Below, one piece after another: positions 6,032 through 12,118 of a stretch of 12,118 nucleotides of DNA. The notes under the pieces were generated by a model. The model was not told where the DNA came from and made no database searches. It was given only the letters and a program-made list of their open reading frames with translations. The DNA lies in NCBI GenBank assembly GCA_934444485.1, contig CAKSCN010000069.1, positions 1 to 12,118 on the forward strand. The letters run 5' to 3'. A program made the translations under genes and the position numbers. This stretch comes from an uncultured Eubacteriales bacterium (lineage in GTDB: Bacteria > Bacillota > Clostridia > Oscillospirales > CAG-382). Numbering within the stretch: the first letter of the stretch is position 1; each line of letters begins with the position of its first letter.

Positions 6032-7180
6032 ATGGATCTGCAAAGCATGATAAGCGTGCTGTATGAGAACCTGTTTGCAATAACATGGCAGCAGTGCGTA
6101 ATGTGGCTTATCGGAGGTATACTCATTTACCTTGCGATAAAGAAAGAAATGGAGCCTTCGCTTCTTTTGCCGATGGGCTTCGGCGCAATACTCGTAAACC
6201 TTCCCAATTCCGGCGCAATCACACAGGCAATCGCCGAGAGCGTCGGCGAAGAGGGAATAGTAAGCATTCTCTTTAAGTCGGGTATAGCAAACGAACTCTT
6301 TCCGCTTCTGCTTTTCGTGGGAATCGGTGCGATGATAGACTTCGGTCCGCTTCTCGCAAACCCGAGACTCATGCTCTTCGGTGCGGCGGCACAGTTCGGT
6401 ATATTCTTCACTTTCAGCATGGCAAGACTCTTCGGCTTCTCGATTGAGGACGCCGCTTCTATCGGTATAATAGGCGCCGCAGACGGTCCCACATCGATTT
6501 TTGTCGCAAACGTGCTTAAATCGAATTACCTCGGCGCAATAGTCGTTGCCGCATATTCGTATATGGCGCTTGTGCCGATAGTTCAGCCGCCCATTATAAA
6601 GCTTATCACGACAAAGAACGAGCGCCTTATAAAGATGCCTTACGCTAAGGACGGCGTTTCCAAGACGACGAAGATTCTCTTCCCGATAATCATTACCATA
6701 ATCGTCGGCATAGTATCTCCCAAGAGCGTTGCGCTCATAGGCTTCCTTATGTTCGGCAACCTTGTCAGAGAGTGCGGCGTGCTTGACAGCCTCTCGGAGA
6801 CGGCGCAGAAGGTTCTCGCAAACCTCATCACGCTTTTCCTCGGTATCTCTATCGCAGAGAGAATGCAGGCGTCGGAATTTCTCAATCCGCAGACGCTCCT
6901 TATCCTCGGACTCGGTCTTATCGCATTCATTTTCGATACGGTCGGCGGAGTAATGTTCTGCAAGCTTCTTAACCTCTTCCTCAAGCAGAAGATTAACCCC
7001 ATGATTGGTGCGGCAGGTATATCCGCATTCCCGATGTCCGCAAGAGTCGTACATAAAATGGGACTTGCCGAAGACAGCAGCAACTTCCTCCTTATGCATG
7101 CGATCGGTACAAACGTTTCCGGACAGGTAGCCTCGGTTATCGCAGGCGGTCTGCTTCTCGGCTTCGTTCAGAGTATGTGA
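6032..7180 (+). CDS. oadB: Sodium-translocating decarboxylase beta subunit (OadB/GcdB/MmdB family)
   Basis: This integral membrane subunit couples decarboxylation of a carboxybiotin intermediate to export of Na+. The 382 residues match the family's core length. The hallmark GIIGAADGPTSIF spans 145-157; its Asp151 corresponds to the Asp essential for Na+ transport in Klebsiella OadB. Other conserved blocks are FDTVGGV (301-307), GAAGISAFPMSARVV (327-341) and HAIGTNVSGQVASVIAGG (356-373), with Asn361 in a region implicated in ion binding. The start has AAAGGA about 10 nt upstream. The gene is first after the promoter at 5967-5995, and the gamma-like gene follows after 23 nt. Which acid is decarboxylated (oxaloacetate, methylmalonyl-CoA or glutaconyl-CoA) cannot be told: the catalytic alpha subunit and biotin carrier are not in this window. 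The symbol is therefore a family-level label. Confidence 0.93.
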   Translation: MDLQSMISVLYENLFAITWQQCVMWLIGGILIYLAIKKEMEPSLLLPMGFGAILVNLPNSGAITQAIAESVGEEGIVSILFKSGIANELFPLLLFVGIGAMIDFGPLLANPRLMLFGAAAQFGIFFTFSMARLFGFSIEDAASIGIIGAADGPTSIFVANVLKSNYLGAIVVAAYSYMALVPIVQPPIIKLITTKNERLIKMPYAKDGVSKTTKILFPIIITIIVGIVSPKSVALIGFLMFGNLVRECGVLDSLSETAQKVLANLITLFLGISIAERMQASEFLNPQTLLILGLGLIAFIFDTVGGVMFCKLLNLFLKQKINPMIGAAGISAFPMSARVVHKMGLAEDSSNFLLMHAIGTNVSGQVASVIAGGLLLGFVQSM

Positions 7181-7203
7181 TAAGGGAATAGGAGGTATAA
7201 TTT

Positions 7204-7572
7204 ATGAAATCAGTTAAACTGTTTGCAATTACAGCCGCTCTCATCATGCTCTTCTCCGTTGTAGGTACGGGCTTGGTTTTCGCAGAAAACGCCGAGGATG
7301 CGGTTGTCACAACGGCTCTTCTTCCCGATGACTCTTCCGAATCTGTAGAGGTAAACGACGATGCCGAAGCTCCCGAGGAAGTGCTCGGAGAGGAAGAAAC
7401 CGACGCCGAAACCGACAATAAGGCTGTAACAGAGTTCAAAATTTGCGTACCCGAGTTTATAGATTCACTCAAGGTTATGCTCATAGGACTTGTCGGTATA
7501 TTCGCAGTCACGGGCGTCATAATCCTTTGCATATGCCTTCTCAATAAATTTACGGTAGGCAAAGAGGAATAA
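7204..7572 (+). CDS. Small membrane protein, gamma-like subunit of the decarboxylase (OadG family)
   Basis: This is probably the small subunit that helps assemble the decarboxylase at the membrane. The 122 residues show a signal peptide (1-27, ending LVFA), a strongly acidic stretch (about 41-76) with no hydrophobic segment, one membrane helix (about 91-113, VMLIGLVGIFAVTGVIILCI) and a short charged tail. The helix and the following CLLNKF match the OadG pattern. Enterobacterial OadG differs: its helix is N-terminal and a longer soluble tail follows. AGGAGG at 7190-7195 lies 8 nt before the ATG. The gene is co-transcribed with the beta subunit and is followed by a terminator. The assignment rests on the helix and the neighbour, so it is less certain than the beta call. 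Confidence 0.78.
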   Translation: MKSVKLFAITAALIMLFSVVGTGLVFAENAEDAVVTTALLPDDSSESVEVNDDAEAPEEVLGEEETDAETDNKAVTEFKICVPEFIDSLKVMLIGLVGIFAVTGVIILCICLLNKFTVGKEE

Positions 7573-7613
7573 GATAGAGTACGCACTGCACACAGCAGAT
7601 ACAGGCAATACGT

Positions 7614-7655
7614 AAAAAATGACTCCGGGGTTTGATGTCCCGGAGTTTCTCTTTG
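7614..7655. terminator. Bidirectional terminator between the gamma-like gene and mtaB
   Basis: A perfect 8-bp stem ACTCCGGG/CCCGGAGT (7622-7629 with 7639-7646) and a 9-nt loop are followed by TTCTCTTTG on the plus strand. On the minus strand they are followed by a run of six T residues (7614-7619). It sits between two convergent genes and can serve both. Confidence 0.88.
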
Positions 7656-7661
7656 TGTAAA

Positions 7662-9041
7662 TTATTCTTCCGCTCTGCCGATAAGCATCATACCGTCGGG
7701 TGAAACGCCTGTTATTTCGACCTTCACTATCTCGTTTTCCTCCGTAAGTCCCTTGACATACGGGAATTTTGTTTCGATGAAGTTTTCGGTGTGACCGTAT
7801 GCAAACTTGCCGTCGTTGTTCTCTGTCAGCACCGAGAAAGTACGGCCGACGCATTCTCCCAAAACTTCACGCCGCACCGATATCATAGCGTTGTGAAGCT
7901 CCGAAGCACGCCGCTTTTTTTCAGCCGCAGTGAGCTGACTGCGCATCTTCGCAGCTGGCGTACCCTCACGCTTGGAGTAGGGGAATATGTGCGCATAGGC
8001 GATTGACGCCTCACGGAGCATTCTTTTGCTTTGACCGAAGCTATCCTCGTTTTCGCCCGGGAATCCGACTATAACGTCGGTGGTGACCGTAAGATCGTTG
8101 AAATACGTGCGCAAAAGCTTCACGCACCGCAGAAACATCTCCGCATTGTATTTCCTCTTCATGAGAGCGAGAACCTCACTGCTTCCCGACTGCAAAGAAA
8201 TGTGAAAGCTCGGCATTACCTTCGGAATGCGGCTCAACCTTGCCGCAAATTCTTCCGTAAAGAGCGTGGGTTCGAGTGAGCCGAAGCGAATACGCTTCAC
8301 ACCGTCAATTGCCGCTATTCTTTCGACAAGAGAGAGAAGGGCAGCGCCTCTTTTACCCTCAATGTCGGTCCCGTAAGCCGCAGTCTCAATACCTGTGAGG
8401 ACTATCTCCTTATAGCCGACATTTGCAAGCCCCTCGGCTTCCTTGACAATATCTTCCTCGGCACGACTTCTCACATGGCCTCGAACCTTAGGAATAATGC
8501 AGTATGTACAGTTGTTGTCGCAGCCGTCAACTATTTTGATGAAAGCTTTCGTTCTGTCGGATGCCGTTACGGACATTTTTTCACACTCGGTTATTTCAGA
8601 TATGTCGGCAACGTCGATTTTCGCCGAGTGTCCGTCTGCGCCGGAGCCGCCGTTTCTCTTGCTTTTCAATAATTCGAGTGCCGACTCCGCAACATGGCTT
8701 TTTCCGTCCGTGCCTATTATGAGCGTTACACCGTCGATTTTTGCTATATCCTCAGCCGATTTCTGCGCAGAGCACCCCGTGACAATTACAATTCCGTTGC
8801 CGTCGGAGTTGTCGCAGGCACGCCGTATCACGCTTCGGCACTTTCTGTCGCTTTCCGCCGTTACCGTGCAGGTGTTTATAACGTAAACGTCGCACTTCTC
8901 GTCAAAGCCGCAAAGCCTGAAGCCGTGTGCGAGAAAATCCTCCTCCATGGCACGTGTTTCGTATTGGTTTACTCTGCACCCCAGAGTGAAAAAGGCGGCA
9001 CTGAGGCCGCCCTTAACATCAGTATCGGTTCTGCCGCTCAT
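7662..9041 (-). CDS. mtaB: tRNA t6A37 methylthiotransferase MtaB
   Basis: This radical-SAM enzyme adds a methylthio group to t6A at position 37 of ANN-decoding tRNAs, giving ms2t6A. With the ATG at 9039-9041 the protein has 459 residues. The N-terminal methylthiotransferase domain carries Cys22, Cys58 and Cys90 for one [4Fe-4S] cluster. The radical-SAM motif CDNNCTYC (Cys174, Cys178, Cys181) holds the second. A TRAM-type RNA-binding domain occupies roughly the last 65 residues. The order TLGCRVNQYET, then VINTCTVT, then GCDNNCTYCIIP separates it from MiaB and RimO. The ATG overlaps the gpmI stop codon by one base (TGATG) and there is no strong Shine-Dalgarno, so translation is probably coupled to gpmI. 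A GTG at 9042-9044 would add one residue. It is the last gene of its operon. Confidence 0.95.
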   Translation of the reverse strand: MSGRTDTDVKGGLSAAFFTLGCRVNQYETRAMEEDFLAHGFRLCGFDEKCDVYVINTCTVTAESDRKCRSVIRRACDNSDGNGIVIVTGCSAQKSAEDIAKIDGVTLIIGTDGKSHVAESALELLKSKRNGGSGADGHSAKIDVADISEITECEKMSVTASDRTKAFIKIVDGCDNNCTYCIIPKVRGHVRSRAEEDIVKEAEGLANVGYKEIVLTGIETAAYGTDIEGKRGAALLSLVERIAAIDGVKRIRFGSLEPTLFTEEFAARLSRIPKVMPSFHISLQSGSSEVLALMKRKYNAEMFLRCVKLLRTYFNDLTVTTDVIVGFPGENEDSFGQSKRMLREASIAYAHIFPYSKREGTPAAKMRSQLTAAEKKRRASELHNAMISVRREVLGECVGRTFSVLTENNDGKFAYGHTENFIETKFPYVKGLTEENEIVKVEITGVSPDGMMLIGRAEE

Positions 9042-10693
9042 CACTTTATCTTTATCATGGACTTGTCCCAGAACTCGGGAGCGTTGTAGCCCATGAGGTT
9101 TACGAGAGTTGCCGCAACGTCGGAAAGACCGTAGTTTCCGTCAACAACCTCGTAGGTGTCGGCAAACTTGTTGTCGTAAATGAAGCAGGGAACGGGATTG
9201 AGGGTGTGGCTTGTCTTTGCCTTGTAGTGACCCTCCTTGTCAACCTTCGGCTCGTGCGTCTTCTTGTCGATTTCGTACATTTCATCTGCGTTGCCGTGGT
9301 CAGCCGTTATGATTGCGACGCCGCCCAATTCGTCAACAACCTTGAGTATTCTTGCAAGGCAGAGGTCGAGTGCTTCAACCGAGATTATCGTCGCCTGATA
9401 GTTGCCGGTGTGACCTACCATGTCGCCGTTCGGGAAGTTTACACGCATGAAACGGAAGTTGCCCTCCTTGGCACGTGCGATGAGCTTGTCGGTTATCTCG
9501 GCGCACTTCATCCACGGTCTCTGCTCGAAAGGAACAACATCGGACGGAACCTCTTCGTAAAGCTCTGTCTTTTCGTCGAACTTGCCGCTCTTGTTGCCGT
9601 TCCAGAAGTAGGTTACGTGACCGAACTTCTGAGTCTCGGAGAGCGCATACTGAGTAACGCCGGTGTTTGCGAGAAATTCGCCCATTGTGCCTGTAATTTC
9701 GGGGGGAGAAACGAGGTATCTCGACGGAATATGAAGGTCTCCGTCGTACTCAAGCATACCTGCAAAAATTACCTTGGGATATACGACTCTGTCGAACTTG
9801 TCGAAGTCCTTTTCGTCGAACGCACGGGAGATTTCTATGGCTCTGTCGCCTCTGAAGTTGAAGAATACGACACTGTCGCCGTCAACAATCTTGCCTATCG
9901 GCTCGCCGTTCTTTGCGATAACGAAGGGAGGAAGATCCTGGTCAATTGCGTGAGTCTCTTCACGATATACCTTTACTGCCTCTGCCGCCGACGCAAACTG
10001 TCTGCCCTCGCCGAGAACGTGAGTGTGCCATCCCTTTTCAACCATGGGCCAGTTTGCTTCGTATCTGTCCATAGTGATGCACATTCTTCCGCCGCCGGAA
10101 GCTATTGCCGCATCAAAGGTGTCGTCGTTTATCGAAGCGAGAAACTCCTCGAAAGGATTGATGTAATCGAGTGCCGAGGTTTCACCGACGTCTCTTCCGT
10201 CGAGAAGAGCATGAATTCTTACTCTCTTGACGCCGTCTTTCTTGCAGTGAAGTATCATTGCCTTGAGGTGGTCAATGTGAGAGTGAACGTTACCGTCGGA
10301 GAAAAGACCGATGAAGTGAACGGTGTTGCCCGTGATGACTTCATTCCATGCCTTCGACTCAAAAATCTTGCCGGACTCTATGGAGTTCGATACAAGCTTG
10401 GAACCCTGTGCGAAAACCTGACCTGCGCCGAGTGCGTTGTGACCTACCTCGGAGTTGCCCATGTCGTCGTCGGAGGGAAGACCGACAGCGGTTCCGTGAG
10501 CCTTAAGCTTAAGCATGGGGTACTTTGCCGCAAGCATATCGAGTACGGGTGTGCGTGCGTGCTTAACCGCATTGGCGGCGTTGTCGGGCGCAAGTCCTAT
10601 ACCGTCCATTACTATGCAGAAAACGGGTCTTGTGTAAATCGAAGCGTCGTCGGTTTTGAATGTAAGCTTTGTGAGCTTGTTTTCCTTATTCAT
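9041..10693 (-). CDS. gpmI: 2,3-bisphosphoglycerate-independent phosphoglycerate mutase
   Basis: This cytoplasmic glycolytic enzyme interconverts 3- and 2-phosphoglycerate through a phosphoserine intermediate, using two metal ions, usually Mn2+. The 550 residues are somewhat longer than the typical 510, partly through about 20 extra residues before the first strand (PVFCIVMDGIG). Visible active-site elements are metal ligand Asp30, nucleophile Ser81 in DMGNSEVGH, LLDGRD (163-168), NFRGDRAIE (279-287), NGDMVGH (422-428), TADHGN (463-468) and His496 in TSHTLNP. The alkaline phosphatase-like fold and the inserted phosphotransferase domain are both present. The ATG has AAAGGA 9 nt upstream. The gene starts 53 nt after yebC, with no terminator between, and its stop codon overlaps the mtaB start. 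Confidence 0.97.
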   Translation of the reverse strand: MNKENKLTKLTFKTDDASIYTRPVFCIVMDGIGLAPDNAANAVKHARTPVLDMLAAKYPMLKLKAHGTAVGLPSDDDMGNSEVGHNALGAGQVFAQGSKLVSNSIESGKIFESKAWNEVITGNTVHFIGLFSDGNVHSHIDHLKAMILHCKKDGVKRVRIHALLDGRDVGETSALDYINPFEEFLASINDDTFDAAIASGGGRMCITMDRYEANWPMVEKGWHTHVLGEGRQFASAAEAVKVYREETHAIDQDLPPFVIAKNGEPIGKIVDGDSVVFFNFRGDRAIEISRAFDEKDFDKFDRVVYPKVIFAGMLEYDGDLHIPSRYLVSPPEITGTMGEFLANTGVTQYALSETQKFGHVTYFWNGNKSGKFDEKTELYEEVPSDVVPFEQRPWMKCAEITDKLIARAKEGNFRFMRVNFPNGDMVGHTGNYQATIISVEALDLCLARILKVVDELGGVAIITADHGNADEMYEIDKKTHEPKVDKEGHYKAKTSHTLNPVPCFIYDNKFADTYEVVDGNYGLSDVAATLVNLMGYNAPEFWDKSMIKIK

Positions 10694-10746
10694 ACCTTCA
10701 TATCCTTTCTTTTTACTTCTGTATATTTTGCGTACTTAAAGCGTGA

Positions 10747-11481
10747 TTATTCTTCGTCCGGTTCGTCCCAGTTGTGCCATACGTTGGTGACGTCGTCGTT
10801 GTCGTCGAGCATCTCCATGAGTCTGCCCATCTTCTTGAGATCCTCTTCATCCGTGAGCGTTACATAGTTTGAAGGAATCTTCGTCTGCTCTGCGGAAACG
10901 AACTTGTAGCCCTTAGCCTCGAGAGCGTCGCATACCGTTGAGAAATCCTCGGTTGCGGTGTAAATCTCAAATATGCCGTCGCTCGAAAGAATGTCCTCAG
11001 CACCTGCTTCGAGAGCGTCCTCCATGAGCTTTTCCTCGTCAACGCCCTTCTCGTCGATTACGATGAGTCCCTTGTCGGAGAAGAGGTAGGAGACACAGCC
11101 TGTCTGACCGAGATTGCCGCCGAACTTGTCGAAGTAGTGACGGATGTCGCCTGCGGTTCTGTTGCGGTTGTCTGTCGTTGTCTCAACAATTACCGCAACT
11201 CCGGACGGACCGTAGCCCTCGTACATGATTACCTCGTACTTGACGTTGTCGCCGTCTCCGGCAGCCTTCTTAATAATGCGGTCGATGTTGTCGTTAGGCA
11301 CGTTGTTGGACTTTGCCTTTGCGATGAGGTCCTTAAGCTTGCTGTTGGAAACGGGGTCGGGACCGCCTTCACGGACGGCTATGGCAATTTCCTTGCCGAT
11401 CTTCGTAAAAACCTTGGCTCTCTGTGCGTCGGTCTTTTCCTTCTTGTGCATAATGTTCTTCCATTTGGAATGTCCTGACAT
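10747..11481 (-). CDS. yebC: YebC/PmpR (TACO1) family regulatory protein
   Basis: This is a conserved cytoplasmic protein. Members were first described as DNA-binding regulators, and some are now linked to translation, helping ribosomes at difficult proline-rich stretches. The 244 residues begin with the family hallmark SGHSKWKNI followed by KxxxDAQRAKVFTKI, and include NVPNDNIDRIIKKA and YEGYGPSGVAVIVE. The second half carries NLGQTGCVSYLF and an acidic tail ending DEPDEE. AAGGAG lies 8 nt before the ATG. It follows argS by 38 nt and precedes gpmI by 53 nt, so these genes probably share one transcript. Which of the two roles applies here cannot be told from sequence. Confidence 0.95.
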   Translation of the reverse strand: MSGHSKWKNIMHKKEKTDAQRAKVFTKIGKEIAIAVREGGPDPVSNSKLKDLIAKAKSNNVPNDNIDRIIKKAAGDGDNVKYEVIMYEGYGPSGVAVIVETTTDNRNRTAGDIRHYFDKFGGNLGQTGCVSYLFSDKGLIVIDEKGVDEEKLMEDALEAGAEDILSSDGIFEIYTATEDFSTVCDALEAKGYKFVSAEQTKIPSNYVTLTDEEDLKKMGRLMEMLDDNDDVTNVWHNWDEPDEE

Positions 11482-11519
11482 ACTGTATTCTCCTTACATT
11501 TTATATTTACAATTTAATC

Positions 11520-12118
11520 TCAGATGTTGTTCGGCGTCTTGAGACCGATAAGACGCAAGCCCCTGTTGAGGACATTGCGTGTGGCATTTACGAGCGCAAG
11601 CCTTGTGTTGACCGTCGTATCGTCCTCCGCCTTGAGAACGGGGCAGTTCTGATAGAAACGGTTGAAGCACTGGCACACGTCGAGAAGATATCTGCTGATA
11701 ACAGACGGCTCAAGATCGTCTCTTGCCTGAGTTATCTTCTCGGGGAAGACGTCAAGTACCTTTACAAGTGCCTTTTCGTAATCGTCCGTAAGCTTTATGT
11801 CCGCAAGATTTATTTCACGGTTCGCCTTGTCGAGAATGCCGGCGCAGCGTGCGTGTGTGTACTGAACGTAAGGACCGGTCTCGCCGTCAAAGTTTAATAC
11901 CTTATCCCAGCTAAAGGATACATCCTTGATACGCTGGTTATAAAGGTCATTGAACAGAACAGAGCCAACGCCGACGATCTTGGCAACTTCTTCCTTATCA
12001 GGAAGGTTTGGACTCTTTTCTGAGATGATTTCAAAACTCTTTTTAATTGCATCATGCAGGATGTCTTCTGCGTAGATGATATTTCCGCTTCTGGTTGAAA
12101 GCTTTGCACCCTCTAAGC
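11520..12118 (-). CDS. argS: Arginyl-tRNA synthetase, C-terminal part (partial, 5' end outside window)
   Basis: This enzyme charges tRNA-Arg with arginine. About 198 codons run open from the right edge to the TGA at 11520-11522. The first residues read LEGAKLSTRSG, which holds the KMSKS-like catalytic loop (KLSTRSG). Next come the conserved GVGSVLFNDLYNQR, FSWDKVLNFDGETGPYVQY and THAR blocks. The C-terminal helical anticodon-binding domain follows, ending LALVNATRNVLNRGLRLIG. The class I signature HIGH motif lies beyond the window. DNA to the right of about 11885 looks more AT-rich than the rest of the gene, although the protein reads through without interruption. It is the most upstream gene of the argS-yebC-gpmI-mtaB cluster seen here. 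Confidence 0.93.
   Translation of the reverse strand, partial: LEGAKLSTRSGNIIYAEDILHDAIKKSFEIISEKSPNLPDKEEVAKIVGVGSVLFNDLYNQRIKDVSFSWDKVLNFDGETGPYVQYTHARCAGILDKANREINLADIKLTDDYEKALVKVLDVFPEKITQARDDLEPSVISRYLLDVCQCFNRFYQNCPVLKAEDDTTVNTRLALVNATRNVLNRGLRLIGLKTPNNI

Noticed and set aside
5978..7099. 373-codon minus-strand open frame
   Set aside because: It is the complement of the beta subunit gene. The product is rich in Glu, Arg, His, Tyr and Cys with no domain pattern, and it would also cover the mapped plus-strand promoter.
9206..10867. 553-codon plus-strand open frame
   Set aside because: It lies opposite gpmI and runs into yebC. The gpmI frame has every catalytic motif of its family, while this one reads as Val/Cys/Arg-rich sequence without recognisable domains.
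11894..12109. Minus-strand 71-codon frame near the right edge
   Set aside because: A different minus-strand frame through the same DNA encodes the conserved arginyl-tRNA synthetase blocks without a stop, so this one is a shadow.

Overview
The window looks like chromosomal DNA of a Gram-positive anaerobe of the Bacillota, most likely class Clostridia. The evidence is AGGAGG-type ribosome binding sites in front of most genes, near-consensus sigma-A promoters, a lipoprotein-anchored substrate-binding protein, an MtaB/GpmI/YebC/ArgS housekeeping cluster and a sodium-pump decarboxylase beta subunit. Hand-counted stretches run at roughly 50% GC. Genus cannot be set from the sequence alone. I see no rRNA, tRNA, CRISPR array, insertion sequence or phage gene.

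Layout. (1) Positions 1-60 may hold the start of an unidentified minus-strand reading frame (weak). (2) Positions 176-3447 carry a minus-strand polar amino acid ABC importer operon. It has a near-perfect promoter (3419-3447), a lipoprotein binding protein (2446-3330), a 151-nt gap with a perfect hairpin, a permease with an extra extracytoplasmic domain (894-2294), an ATPase overlapping it by 14 nt (176-907), and a terminator (125-160). (3) Positions 3473-5891 carry a second minus-strand operon: a duplicated DUF1538 membrane protein (4284-5852, TTG start), then a tandem PII-like protein (3552-4241) and a terminator. (4) Divergent from it, positions 5967-7655 on the plus strand carry a promoter, a decarboxylase beta subunit (oadB type), a small gamma-like membrane subunit and a terminator shared with the convergent next operon. 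No carboxyltransferase or biotin carrier gene is present here. (5) Positions 7662-12118 on the minus strand carry argS (3' part only), yebC, gpmI and mtaB, closely spaced and probably co-transcribed.

The importer genes form one uptake machine. The DUF1538 and PII-like pair looks like a membrane transporter with its cytoplasmic nucleotide-sensing partner. The divergent beta/gamma pair is a sodium-pumping membrane module that shares a 179-nt intergenic region with it. The most unusual points are this DUF1538/PII plus OadB/OadG neighbourhood, the permease ectodomain, and an apparent change in base composition inside argS near the right edge.
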